Below the pieces are notes generated by a model. The model searched no databases, was not told where the DNA came from, and saw nothing but the letters and a program-made list of their open reading frames with translations. This document shows, one piece after another, positions 1-8,566 of a stretch of 32,175 nt of DNA. This DNA is from an uncultured Nitrospira sp. Its GTDB lineage: Bacteria > Nitrospirota > Nitrospiria > Nitrospirales > UBA8639. Within the stretch, counting starts at the first letter, position 1. Each line of letters starts with the position of its first letter. The stretch lies in assembly GCA_902500695.1 (NCBI GenBank), contig CABVRQ010000012.1, forward strand, positions 1 to 32,175. Direction: 5' to 3'. Made by a program: the position numbers and the translations under genes.

Positions 1-203
1 TGAGAAGGCATCTCGAAAGCGGTCAGGAGCCTGCACATTGAAAATTCTTGGAACGTGATGTCCTTCGTTTAAATCGATTATAAGGATTAGGCCCAGCAGG
101 CCAGATACTTACGGATGGCAAATTGCTGTTGGTTGGAGAATGGGGCCAACGAAGTCAAATGGCCTCTATAAGATTATTCGACGAGGTTCAGGTAGGTAGC
201 GGG

Positions 204-1256
204 TTAACACCATTCGCCGGTTTTGCAGGATATGACATCACTCGATAATTGGGTGGGTGCGGTCGTGATCGTGGAGGATGGTGAGTCACACCAGGTACCA
301 ATTGTGCAGGCTCCGTCGGAGACGGTTGGCTCTGACGCAGTTGGGTCGCTCGGTGTGGCGGGTGTCAACGCAGGTGAAGGGGCGACGACTGAGGATAACA
401 ATGGAGATTCCGGGCTATGGGATACTGTCCTTACGAGGGCTTGATTCCTAGGTTTTTGTTCTATTGTTGAGGGTTTTGGAGCGTTTTCTTCCTCCATCGC
501 GTGATCGGGGGGAAGGGAAGCCAGAAAAGTCGGATTCTTTTTTTGTAGCTTTGCCAAAAGTTTTTGCCCGTCTGAGTGATAGGGGTTGTTGGGATGTTCA
601 TTGACCAGGGCAAGTAACCATTCCTGTGACCATTCTTCGATGCCCAGGTCCTGGTAGGTTTTCGCCAGATGGAACATGGCATCCCCGGCAGTTTCTAATT
701 CAGGAAACTCCTTGATAATTTTTTCGAATCGATGGGCCGCAGCGAGATAGGAACCCCGGCCGAGGTAGAATTCCCCAACCATCAAATGTCGTTGGGCTAA
801 TTGTTCTTTACAAATCAGAATGGTTTGCTTCGCTTCGGTTTCATAGCGGCTTGCCGGAAATTCTTGAAGAAGTTTGTCGAAGTTCTGAATGGATAGCTCC
901 AGGGGCTCAGGGTCACGATCGACTGTCCGGTATTGTTTGAAATGGCTGACCCCAATTTTGTATTGGGCATAAGGTGCCAAGACGTGATTTCGGTGGAGGT
1001 CGAGAAAATGTTTGTATTCCACGATGGATTCCGCATAGGATTCTTTGTCAAAAAATGATTCGGCCCGTTTCATGATCACGTTCGGATCGTAATTCATTTC
1101 TACGGAATCACCAACGAAAATTTGTTCGTCCGTTGAAGACACTGCTTGTTTCGATGTGGTGTCAGTAGGTTTGGGTGTGGAGGAACATCCAGCGATTATG
1201 AAAAGAGCAGTGAAGAAGAGGATCAAAAGAGATCGGAAATTGACAGGAAATGTCAC
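204..1256 (-). CDS. bamD: Outer membrane assembly lipoprotein BamD, with long C-terminal tail
   Basis: BamD is the TPR lipoprotein of the BAM complex, which inserts beta-barrel proteins into the outer membrane. The protein (350 residues) starts with a hydrophobic signal ending in a lipobox (IIAGC), so Cys24 would be the lipidated residue. Residues about 58-245 carry TPR-like helices typical of the family (AESIVEYKHFLDLHRNH, YETEAKQTILICKEQLA, YLAAAHRFEKIIKEFPE). Family members usually end near 240-280 residues. Here about 100 extra residues follow, rich in Pro, Ser and Thr, and they end with two copies of a CxxGxWC motif (Cys317-Cys323 and Cys344-Cys350, the last being the final residue). The gene diverges from fabH. 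The start is the only ATG giving a proper signal peptide. BamD identity is fairly sure; the tail has no function I recognise. Confidence 0.88.
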   Translation of the reverse strand: MTFPVNFRSLLILFFTALFIIAGCSSTPKPTDTTSKQAVSSTDEQIFVGDSVEMNYDPNVIMKRAESFFDKESYAESIVEYKHFLDLHRNHVLAPYAQYKIGVSHFKQYRTVDRDPEPLELSIQNFDKLLQEFPASRYETEAKQTILICKEQLAQRHLMVGEFYLGRGSYLAAAHRFEKIIKEFPELETAGDAMFHLAKTYQDLGIEEWSQEWLLALVNEHPNNPYHSDGQKLLAKLQKKNPTFLASLPPDHAMEEENAPKPSTIEQKPRNQALVRTVSHSPESPLLSSVVAPSPALTPATPSDPTASEPTVSDGACTIGTWCDSPSSTITTAPTQLSSDVISCKTGEWC

Positions 1257-1325
1257 AGGTAAATCACTCCAGGCAGTAAATGATCATGAGCTGTGGTGAA
1301 TGTCGATACAGAGAGTATGAAATAG

Positions 1326-1353
1326 CCTATAATCTATACAAGATTCGGACCAA
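1326..1353 (-). promoter_or_regulatory. Possible sigma70-like promoter for bamD
   Basis: On the minus strand TTGGTC (1353-1348) is followed after 16 bases by TATAGG (1331-1326), about 70 bases before the bamD start. The match to consensus is partial, so this is a weak call. Confidence 0.28.
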
Positions 1354-1416
1354 TAAAAGAAAGTCTTTAATATTGAGAATAGGTTAAATCTTTCACCGAA
1401 AATTGTCTCTTTTTTG

Positions 1417-1429
1417 CCACACTATGTGG
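1417..1429. repeat. Short palindrome in the bamD/fabH divergent region
   Basis: CCACA-CTA-TGTGG is a perfect 5-base inverted repeat around three bases, sitting between the divergent genes 64 bases before fabH. It could be an operator half-site pair or chance. Confidence 0.25.
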
Positions 1430-1492
1430 TAGGCATAAACTAATTGCGACAGTCGGTAATTGTTGTGAATTCAACGAATAGGCCACGAGTAT

Positions 1493-2485
1493 ATGCATGG
1501 CAACCTCTCTAGAATTGTGGGAACCGGCTCCTTTCTCCCCGGTCGTCTGGTAGATAACCAGGAGGTGGCCGATCTGTTAGGGATTGAGCCTTCGTATATT
1601 TTTCGAGTGTCAGGTATCCGGAACAGATTCTGGGCTGGTCCACATGAGGAATGCTCTTTCTTGGCAGAGCAGGCTACTCGAAGGGCATTGGATCAGGCCG
1701 GGTTGGTCCCGGAGGATCTTGACGCCATTCTTGTCTCCTCCACCTCTCCAGAGATGATGTTCCCCTCCACGGCCTGCTTGCTTCAAGCTCGGTTGGGGAT
1801 CAAGGGTATCCCGGCATTTGATCTCTCAGCCTCTTGCTCGGGGTTTCTCTATGGCCTCTCCATGGCGGATTGTTTCATTCGGGCCGGGAAGTTTCGGAGA
1901 TGTCTCGTCGTGGCTTCGGAAATCAAGTCCCGGTCCTTGGATGTCAAAGATTTGAGTACAACCATTTTATTTGGTGATGGGGCCGGTGCGGCCATTGTCG
2001 AGAGATCATCAAACTCTGACCTGGGTGTCGTCAGCATTCGACTGCACGCCGACGGGGCATATCATGATCTGGTCAAAATTGCCGGAGGGGGTTCCCGTCA
2101 GCCTTTGTCTCAATCTGTCCTTGATTCCAATGAGCATACCTTGCGAATACGGGGTTCAAGGGTGTTTCGCCTCGCAATCAGGCGTCTAGGCCAAGCGGTC
2201 CGCGACCATTTGGAGCAGGAGAAATGGGATGCGTCGCAGCTCGATCAGGTCATTTTCCATCAAGCAAATGGACGTATGCTTGCCCAATTTTGTGAGAATA
2301 TCGGGGTCCCTCATGAGCGATGCCTCACGATGATCGAGCAAGTCGGAAATACCTCCTCGGCTTCATTGCCGATGGCATTAGATCATGCGAATCGAGATCA
2401 GAGACTGAAGAAGGGCGATCGGGTCATGTTGGGGGCCTTTGGTGGAGGCCTCACGTGGGGCACAGCTTTGGTTCGGTGGGGATAG
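1493..2485 (+). CDS. fabH: Beta-ketoacyl-ACP synthase III (FabH)
   Basis: FabH condenses acetyl-CoA with malonyl-ACP to start fatty acid synthesis. The 330-residue protein has the thiolase-fold KAS III catalytic triad: Cys115 in SASCSGFLYG, His256 in IFHQANGRM and Asn286 in VGNTSSASLP. The C-terminal GAFGGGLTWGTALVRW block is typical of FabH. Length matches the family. The start is an ATG at 1493 with no strong Shine-Dalgarno. It stands alone here, without fabD, fabG or acpP, so a specialised KAS III role (other acyl primers) cannot be excluded. The next gene, ispH, follows after 150 bases and seems to have its own promoter. Confidence 0.88.
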   Translation: MHGNLSRIVGTGSFLPGRLVDNQEVADLLGIEPSYIFRVSGIRNRFWAGPHEECSFLAEQATRRALDQAGLVPEDLDAILVSSTSPEMMFPSTACLLQARLGIKGIPAFDLSASCSGFLYGLSMADCFIRAGKFRRCLVVASEIKSRSLDVKDLSTTILFGDGAGAAIVERSSNSDLGVVSIRLHADGAYHDLVKIAGGGSRQPLSQSVLDSNEHTLRIRGSRVFRLAIRRLGQAVRDHLEQEKWDASQLDQVIFHQANGRMLAQFCENIGVPHERCLTMIEQVGNTSSASLPMALDHANRDQRLKKGDRVMLGAFGGGLTWGTALVRWG

Positions 2486-2541
2486 AATTGCCCTTTCGGT
2501 GTTGTTCCCTTGTTACCGGAGAAACCGGGTTGGGGATTGTG

Positions 2542-2571
2542 TTGACGATCTCTTGCAATTTAGCCTATCGT
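2542..2571 (+). promoter_or_regulatory. Possible promoter for ispH
   Basis: TTGACG (2542-2547) and TATCGT (2566-2571) are separated by 18 bases and lie about 65 bases before the ispH start. The -35 is good and the -10 is mediocre. Confidence 0.3.
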
Positions 2572-2635
2572 GCGCAAGCAAAAGGCATGAGTGGGATAGA
2601 TAATGAAGATAGAAAATAATTAGAAGGAGGGTGCG

Positions 2636-3574
2636 TTGAAAATCTTCCTGGCCAATCCTAGAGGGTTCTGTGCGGGAGTGGATCGAGCGATTGAAATCGT
2701 CGATTTGTCCTTAAAGACCTATGGTGCACCAATTTATGTTCGGCATGAAATTGTACATAGCCGTCATGTGGTCGAGTCCCTTCGTGGAAAGGGTGCTATT
2801 TTTGTGGAAGAACTGAATGAGGTTCCTGATGGCGCCATCGTCATTTTCAGTGCACATGGTGTGGCAAAAGAGGTGTGGGAAGAATCTACGCGGCGAAATT
2901 TGAAAGTGATTGATGCCACATGTCCCCTGGTCATTAAGGTCCATAACGAAGTGAATCGGGATTATTCCAACGAATATGAGCTGATCCTGATTGGTCACGC
3001 GGGGCACCCTGAGGTTGTGGGAACCCTGGGACAGGTGCCTGATAAATTCCATTTAGTTTCCTCTGTTGAGGATGTGGACTCATTAGAAGTAGAAAATCCT
3101 CTTCACCTGTCGTATGTCACTCAAACCACGTTGAGCGTGGATGAATGTCGAGATATTGTTGCCGCCTTACATCGTCGGTTTCCCGGTATTAAGGGGCCAC
3201 ACCAGGAAGATATTTGTTATGCCACGCAAAACCGGCAAAATGCTGTCAAAGAGCTGTCCCGTTTTGTTGATGTCATTCTGGTAATCGGGTCTCCCAATAG
3301 CTCCAATTCGAACAGATTAAGAGAATTGGGCGAACGGTGTGGAATTCCTTCATATCTCATTGATTCTTATCAGGATATTCAGACCAAATGGTTGGAAGGC
3401 GTGAACGCCATCGGCATTGCGGCAGGGGCCTCGGCTCCAGAAGTATTAGTGGCTCAGGTCATTAAGTTTTTGAAGGATCAAGGAGCGACATCGGTAGAGG
3501 AGTTGACCGTGGTGGAAGAGAATGTTGAATTTCTTCTTCCCAAAGAATTACTGATGGCCAAAGGCCAGCGATAA
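2636..3574 (+). CDS. ispH: 4-hydroxy-3-methylbut-2-enyl diphosphate reductase (IspH/LytB)
   Basis: IspH is the last enzyme of the MEP isoprenoid pathway: it reduces HMBPP to IPP and DMAPP with a [4Fe-4S] cluster, in the cytoplasm. The three cluster ligands are visible: Cys12 (RGFCAGVDRAI), Cys96 (DATCPLV) and Cys194 (DICYATQNRQ). Substrate-binding residues align with the E. coli numbering: His41 (EIVHSR), His74 (SAHGV), His124 and Glu126 (HAGHPEV), TQTTLS, and the SPNSSNSNRL loop. Length (312) is normal. The start is a TTG, supported by a strong Shine-Dalgarno (AGAAGGAGGG, about 2622-2630) six bases upstream; no better ATG exists. It depends on reduced ferredoxin or flavodoxin, which makes the ferredoxin gene at 7.7-8.0 kb a conceivable partner, though no direct link is visible. 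Confidence 0.96.
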   Translation: MKIFLANPRGFCAGVDRAIEIVDLSLKTYGAPIYVRHEIVHSRHVVESLRGKGAIFVEELNEVPDGAIVIFSAHGVAKEVWEESTRRNLKVIDATCPLVIKVHNEVNRDYSNEYELILIGHAGHPEVVGTLGQVPDKFHLVSSVEDVDSLEVENPLHLSYVTQTTLSVDECRDIVAALHRRFPGIKGPHQEDICYATQNRQNAVKELSRFVDVILVIGSPNSSNSNRLRELGERCGIPSYLIDSYQDIQTKWLEGVNAIGIAAGASAPEVLVAQVIKFLKDQGATSVEELTVVEENVEFLLPKELLMAKGQR

Positions 3575-3897
3575 GTTCCTTTGGATTTCCGCTTTCCGGG
3601 AGGAGCGCGAGCGTATATTTTCAGAATTTATCCTTCCTCATTATCTTTCCCAATATACTGAAACCGGTAGATCTGTTTGATTGGGGAATCCTCATGGCAT
3701 AGGGGATTCTCCGTAAAAGGCTCCATAGTTTTATCCTGTTGACAGGAGCCTTGGTTTTGGCAATATGTCAAGATATTGAATAGGCTGATAGTCAGACCCA
3801 CCGTATTTTGTGGAAAATTTTGATTTTTCTTTCTTCTTTATGGTACTGATTTGAGCCAAATTACTGCCCTGTCATCCACTCCATTCTGGGAGGGAAT
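3575..3897. other. Intergenic stretch ispH-smc with two hairpins
   Basis: No gene is visible in these 323 bases. Two inverted repeats sit side by side: GGGGAATCC (3683-3691) with GGATTCTCC (3704-3712, one G-U), and AAGGCTCC (3717-3724) with GGAGCCTT (3745-3752). A Shine-Dalgarno-like GGGAGGG precedes the smc start. Confidence 0.6.
3717..3758 (+). terminator. Possible terminator after ispH
   Basis: An 8-bp stem (AAGGCTCC/GGAGCCTT) with a 20-base loop is followed by GGTTTTGG. The loop is long and the T-run short, so it may be an attenuator or chance. Confidence 0.35.
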
Positions 3898-6800
3898 ATG
3901 TATCTTCGTACTCTAGTCGTCAGTGGGTTTAAATCCTTTGCTGAGGCAAAAATAGATTTTCCGAATGGGATAACCGCTGTTGTCGGTCCCAACGGGACAG
4001 GTAAGAGTAATATCGTGGATGCCATTCTGTGGGCGATGGGTGAGCAAAGCGTGAAGAGTTTACGAAGTGAGCGCATGGAAGACGTGATTTTTAATGGGAC
4101 TGAACAACGTAAACCCATGGGAATGGTCGAGGCTTCGCTCATTTTTTCCGAGGTGACGCCTCGTGAGTTGGAGCCTGTCTCTGCCCTTCTGGAAGGGCTT
4201 GACCAGGCAACGGACGTCATGATTACTCGTCGGCTTTACCGCGAGGGAGACAGTGAATATTATTTTAATAAGATTCCCTGCCGACTTAAGGATATTCGAG
4301 GATTTCTCTGGAATGCCCGGGCAGGAGCTCGAGGGCAGTCTGTGATTGAACAGGGCAATATTGAACAGTTGCTCAGTGCTTCCCCACAGGAACGGCGTGA
4401 GTTTATTGAGGGCACGGCAGGTATTATTCGATATAAGAAGCAAAAGGCCGAGGCATTACGGAAATTACAAAGTACAGAAAATAATCTTTTGCGGGTTCGG
4501 GATATTCTAGGAGAAGTTCGAGGTCAGCTTCGGACGCTCAATCGTCAGGCGAAACAGGCAGAGGAGTATCAGGCGTTTCTCCGTGAAGCTCGGGAGCTTG
4601 AGGTGCAGTTGTTGACCCATGACTTTCGCCGGTTTTTTCAAGACCAGTGTCAGTTTGAAAACGAGTTACACGAATCTGAAAACCAGGAGATTGCCTGCGT
4701 GGCTGAAGAGGCTAGGCTTGTGGCCGAGCACCAAGACGTGCAATTGGAGCTGACGTCTGCTAGCGAAACTCTTAAGGAAGCACAGGACCGATTTCGAGAG
4801 ATTGAGCAACAAATGTCCCATGCGTTTACGGCGATTCAGATTGAACGCAACCGGCTTGATCAATATGAACAGCAACATGAGCAGGTCATGGAGGAGCGGG
4901 CTCGGCTGAATGGGGAGGGCCAGGATGCCACGGGTTCCTTGGAAGCTCTGAGAGAGCGTCTGGCCCAAATTCGGTGTGAGATGGAAATTCTTTCTGTCAC
5001 TGTGAAAGAAGGAGAGGGGAGCATAGCCGATCTCGCTGTTCGCCGTCGAGACACTGCCGAGAAGGTCGACAAAGGGCGAGAAACCATTCTGGCCTTAGCT
5101 GTAGATAAAACGAATCAGGAAAACCGCCTGAGAAGTATTGCTGAAGGACAGAGTTCGATGGCCAGACGGATTGAACGTTTGGCAGTGGAATATGCTCAGT
5201 CGCAGACCGATCAAACCACACTCCAATCTGAAAGCGAAGCCCTTCGACAGGAATGCTCATCTCTCGAAGGTCAGCTTGATGAGCTTCGGAACAATCAGGA
5301 CCGATTAGAGGTCAACCTGCAAAGTCAGCGAGAAACCAGGGAAGAGCTTGATGAAAAAATTCTCGACCACCAAACCCAAGCCGCTGGTGCCGAATCTGAA
5401 TTACGTGCCATTCAAAGTGTCTTTCGGGAAGAAATAGGGTATGGCCATCATGGTGAGGGTGATGAAGCCTCAATTCGCGTCGCGTGTTCGTGCATTCAGG
5501 AGGCTTTGGCCGAACGGATGGAAGTGCCCGAGAATGTTGAAAAAGCCATAGAAGCGGTTCTGGGTGAGCGGTTGCAGGCGTGGATTGTCCAATCGTCACA
5601 AGAGGCCGAAATGTCCATTGGGCAATTCAAACAACATGAATGGGGAAAAGGCAGCTTTATTCCCTTGAATATTCCGCGACAAGGTCCAAAGGGGCCAGCC
5701 GAATGGTGGAGCGTCGTTCAGCACGACACGGAGGTGCTGGGCTTGGCTGTGGATTTCATTCAGGTTCCGGACGAGTTAAAGCCTGTCGTTGAGGCCTTGT
5801 TGGGGAATACGGTCATTGTCAAGTCATTGGCTGGAGCGTTGAATCTCATGACCTCACATTCCTGGTTCCAGGGGGACGGTCCGCTTTTAGTGGCTTTGGG
5901 CGGGGAACTTGTGTCTCCATCCGGGGTCATCAGTGGTGGGTCTGGTGGAGAAGCTGGTGGATTATTACGTCGTCGTCGAGAAATTCTCACATTGGAAGAA
6001 AAGTTGAATACGCTCACCGTGGGGTTGGAGGAAGCCAAAGCGAACCGGAAATCGCTTCTACAGGAAATTGAGGATGTGTCGCGACAACTTGAGGAAGCCA
6101 CTTTGTCCATTCGCGAAATGGAATTTCAGATGTTGACCATTCAAAAAGAGGCTTCTTCAAAAGAGAAGGCTCTTCCCGATCTCGTTCGTCGGTTAGATGC
6201 ACTTCAGCAGGATCGATTAGCGGAAGAGGAGGAATGGGGCCAGCTCCAAGTTGAAGAGGTAGAGGTTCGGACCCGGCTCGAGCATCTCAATCAGACACGG
6301 GCTCAAGAAGATGAGGCTCTTCGTCAACTGTTGGATGCTCTCAATACATTAGACCAAGAGCGACAAGACATGTTGCAAAGCCTCAATGACACTCGAATGA
6401 ACTTTCAGTCTCTGAAGTCCCAATGGGATCATGAACAAGCTAATGTTGAACGGATTGAACGGGAAGAAGAGCATAGGAACACCCGTATTCGACAGATTGA
6501 TGGACAATTGGAGCACCTCTTTCTCCAAAGTCGAAAAAGCCAGGAGGAACGACTCAGGAATGAGGGTTTGGTCGAAGAATTAGACATCCAGAAAGAGGCC
6601 ATTGCCGGAACATTATTGGAGCTTGAGAACCGGCATGCAGAATGTATGGAGGGAGTGAAACGATTGGATGGTCTGATTGGTAAGGCTCGGGAAACACTGA
6701 GCCATATCTTCAAATCCCGAGTGCCAATTGAGGGGCGTTTGGCAGAGGTTCGGGCGAAGTTCCATGCTGTGCAAGAAACGCTGACCATGACTTATGAAAT

Positions 6801-7575
6801 TTCGACGGATGACCTCAAGTATCCTCAGGATGCGGAACAGACCCCTGAAGTGTTGGAAGGGAGCGAACAGGCATCTGACGAGGAGAAAACCGGACAGTGG
6901 AGAGAGCAGTTGCAGGGTATCAGGAAAAAATTAGAGCGTATCGGTCCGATTAACCTGGCCGCTATTGAGGAACATGCTCAATTAGAAGAACGCTATCAAT
7001 TTTTATTAGCGCAAGAAGAAGATTTAGCCGGTTCAATCCAATCGCTTCAAGAAATTATTCAGCGATTAAATCAGACAACCAATAAGCTATTTGTGGATAC
7101 CTTTAAAGAACTGCAGGTGAAATTTAGTGAAGTCTTTTCAGCTTTGTTCGCTGGAGGACGTGCTGAGTTGATTCTAGTGGAAGAAACTCATGAAGGGCAG
7201 GAATCTGAAGCGCCAACTCTTGAGCCAGGTGTTGAAATTGTCGCCCAACCACCAGGGAAGCGCTTGAAAAACCTCAATATGCTCTCTGGGGGGGAAAAGA
7301 CGATGACCGTGATGGCTCTCCTGTTTGCGAGCTTTCTGATTCGTCCTTCTCCATTTTGTGTATTGGATGAGGTGGATGCGCCATTAGATGAAACGAATGT
7401 GGTCCGGTTTGGTCAATTTTTGCGACAAATGGCGGACCGGTCTCAATTTATTGTGATCACACACAATAAACGCACCATGGAGACTGCTAACTCCCTATTT
7501 GGTGTGACGATGGAGGATCCTGGGGTTTCGAAGTTGATAGCTGTTCGGCTTCATGAATTAGAAGAGGTGAGCTGA
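3898..7575 (+). CDS. smc: Chromosome segregation protein SMC
   Basis: SMC is the ATPase of bacterial condensin, acting as a dimer with ScpA and ScpB to organise and separate chromosomes. The 1225-residue protein has the full SMC layout. The N-terminal ATPase half has Walker A GPNGTGKSN (30-38). A coiled coil follows, then a hinge around 535-690 with the glycine-rich GVISGGSGGEAGG, then a second coiled coil. The C-terminal half has the ABC signature LSGGEK (1129-1134), Walker B FCVLDEVDAPLD (about 1153-1164) and the switch His in VITHNKRTME. Length is usual for bacterial SMC (about 1150-1250). The start ATG follows GGGAGGGAAT. scpA and scpB are not in the window. A strong terminator follows. 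Confidence 0.97.
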   Translation: MYLRTLVVSGFKSFAEAKIDFPNGITAVVGPNGTGKSNIVDAILWAMGEQSVKSLRSERMEDVIFNGTEQRKPMGMVEASLIFSEVTPRELEPVSALLEGLDQATDVMITRRLYREGDSEYYFNKIPCRLKDIRGFLWNARAGARGQSVIEQGNIEQLLSASPQERREFIEGTAGIIRYKKQKAEALRKLQSTENNLLRVRDILGEVRGQLRTLNRQAKQAEEYQAFLREARELEVQLLTHDFRRFFQDQCQFENELHESENQEIACVAEEARLVAEHQDVQLELTSASETLKEAQDRFREIEQQMSHAFTAIQIERNRLDQYEQQHEQVMEERARLNGEGQDATGSLEALRERLAQIRCEMEILSVTVKEGEGSIADLAVRRRDTAEKVDKGRETILALAVDKTNQENRLRSIAEGQSSMARRIERLAVEYAQSQTDQTTLQSESEALRQECSSLEGQLDELRNNQDRLEVNLQSQRETREELDEKILDHQTQAAGAESELRAIQSVFREEIGYGHHGEGDEASIRVACSCIQEALAERMEVPENVEKAIEAVLGERLQAWIVQSSQEAEMSIGQFKQHEWGKGSFIPLNIPRQGPKGPAEWWSVVQHDTEVLGLAVDFIQVPDELKPVVEALLGNTVIVKSLAGALNLMTSHSWFQGDGPLLVALGGELVSPSGVISGGSGGEAGGLLRRRREILTLEEKLNTLTVGLEEAKANRKSLLQEIEDVSRQLEEATLSIREMEFQMLTIQKEASSKEKALPDLVRRLDALQQDRLAEEEEWGQLQVEEVEVRTRLEHLNQTRAQEDEALRQLLDALNTLDQERQDMLQSLNDTRMNFQSLKSQWDHEQANVERIEREEEHRNTRIRQIDGQLEHLFLQSRKSQEERLRNEGLVEELDIQKEAIAGTLLELENRHAECMEGVKRLDGLIGKARETLSHIFKSRVPIEGRLAEVRAKFHAVQETLTMTYEISTDDLKYPQDAEQTPEVLEGSEQASDEEKTGQWREQLQGIRKKLERIGPINLAAIEEHAQLEERYQFLLAQEEDLAGSIQSLQEIIQRLNQTTNKLFVDTFKELQVKFSEVFSALFAGGRAELILVEETHEGQESEAPTLEPGVEIVAQPPGKRLKNLNMLSGGEKTMTVMALLFASFLIRPSPFCVLDEVDAPLDETNVVRFGQFLRQMADRSQFIVITHNKRTMETANSLFGVTMEDPGVSKLIAVRLHELEEVS

Positions 7576-7617
7576 AAATACACAGTGAGGGCCCCATCAT
7601 TTTTGGGAAGTACCAAA

Positions 7618-7657
7618 TAAAAAGCCCCTTCCGTGGAATGTCGGAAGGGGCTTTTTT
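7618..7657. terminator. Bidirectional rho-independent terminator between smc and ferredoxin
   Basis: A 14-bp near-perfect stem, AAAAGCCCCTTCCG against CGGAAGGGGCTTTT with an 8-base loop, is flanked by A-runs on the left and T-runs on the right. It would end both smc (plus) and the convergent ferredoxin gene (minus). Confidence 0.93.
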
Positions 7658-7681
7658 GTCGAACCAGGTTTTTGTGTTTGG

Positions 7682-8029
7682 TTAATTTCTAACGCCGGCC
7701 CAAATTTTCGCCGGGTCGATTTCTTTGTCAGGATTCAGCTGTTTGGCCTTATCCAGTAGCGTATCAGTTGTCTCAGGGATTTCCGGATCAGGTATGCAGC
7801 AATCGTCCACAGGACAGACAGCCGCACATTGAGGCTCATCGAAATGACCGACGCACTCTGTGCAGCGCTCATAAGTAATCACGTATACCGTATCTCCATC
7901 ACCCTGACCTTCACCGACCTTATTGCCCTTTTCTTCTGCGGCACTACGTGTCTCAAAAATTGCTTCGTTGGGACATTCGGGGAGACAGGCACCACAATTA
8001 ATGCACTCTTCTGTGATTAGCAACGACAT
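7682..8029 (-). CDS. 2[4Fe-4S] ferredoxin, YfhL/Alvin-like with inter-cluster insert
   Basis: Small cytoplasmic electron carrier of 115 residues. The first cluster motif is CxxCxxCxxxCP (Cys9, 12, 15, 19). The second is CxxCx8CxxxCP (Cys56, 59, 68, 72), the spaced arrangement of Allochromatium-type/YfhL ferredoxins. Two more Cys (77, 78) follow. Between the clusters lies an acidic and glycine-rich stretch (about residues 27-47) longer than in YfhL, and a C-terminal extension of about 37 residues follows. The ATG at 8029 has a strong Shine-Dalgarno (AAGGAGGAAT). It is monocistronic, with its own candidate promoter and terminator. In autotrophs of this kind such ferredoxins can serve 2-oxoacid:ferredoxin oxidoreductases; that link is inference. 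Confidence 0.93.
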   Translation of the reverse strand: MSLLITEECINCGACLPECPNEAIFETRSAAEEKGNKVGEGQGDGDTVYVITYERCTECVGHFDEPQCAAVCPVDDCCIPDPEIPETTDTLLDKAKQLNPDKEIDPAKIWAGVRN

Positions 8030-8144
8030 AATTCCTCCTTAGGGGACAGGTAAACCGTCATGTCAATTGTAGGAAGCCAACGCCTACGATTCTTAATGAA
8101 ATTTCCCTTGGCATGAGGGCTCGCACGGTATCAACTCTTTGGCG

Positions 8145-8174
8145 ATTTTAACGGTGTAAATTTATTTGCGTCAA
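8145..8174 (-). promoter_or_regulatory. Probable promoter for the ferredoxin gene
   Basis: On the minus strand TTGACG (8174-8169) and TAAAAT (8150-8145) are separated by 18 bases. Both boxes match sigma70 consensus at five of six positions. Transcription would start about 110 bases before the ATG. Confidence 0.45.
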
Positions 8175-8323
8175 CCGGACAGAAGACCTATCTAATAAGC
8201 CATTCGGGCCTGCGGGAAAATTAGGTGAATTTAAAAAACATTTTAATGAATTTTGGGGGCCAATAACCATACATATTATGGACACATATATATATTTTAA
8301 CGGAAGGCAGTAATTGTCTGACC

Positions 8324-8352
8324 TTGACGAACCTTTGGACGATTGTTATAGC
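8324..8352 (+). promoter_or_regulatory. Probable promoter for the DMT exporter gene
   Basis: TTGACG (8324-8329) and TATAGC (8347-8352) have the ideal 17-base spacing. The resulting leader of about 200 bases before the start at 8567 is long, and I see no riboswitch motif in it. Confidence 0.45.
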
Positions 8353-8566
8353 AGCGATGGGTCATTCATAACGGACGAGAGAGGTTCTGTTGCATTTTTA
8401 GGAGTCGCGTTTGAGGTTTGAGTTGAGTAATGTGGAACAAAAGATTTCGTTTGTGTGGATGAACCCTTGGTAGGCTCATCTCAGGGTGTGTTCGAGATAG
8501 GGGTTCTTTTGCCTGACAGTCTTATTGGGGTTAGGCACCTTCCGTATTTTTCTTACCGGCCTCCCT

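Larger units (their letters stand above)
8030..8566. other. Divergent regulatory region, AT-rich, no gene seen
   Basis: This 537-base region separates the ferredoxin gene (minus) from the exporter gene (plus). It holds one promoter-like pair for each direction and an AT-rich core (about 8222-8300). I see no supported coding sequence; the only short ATG frames are of 4-10 codons. Confidence 0.6.

Noticed and set aside
223..444. 73-codon plus-strand frame opposite the bamD tail
   Set aside because: It is antisense to the low-complexity Pro/Ser/Thr coding part of bamD; the bamD frame explains it.
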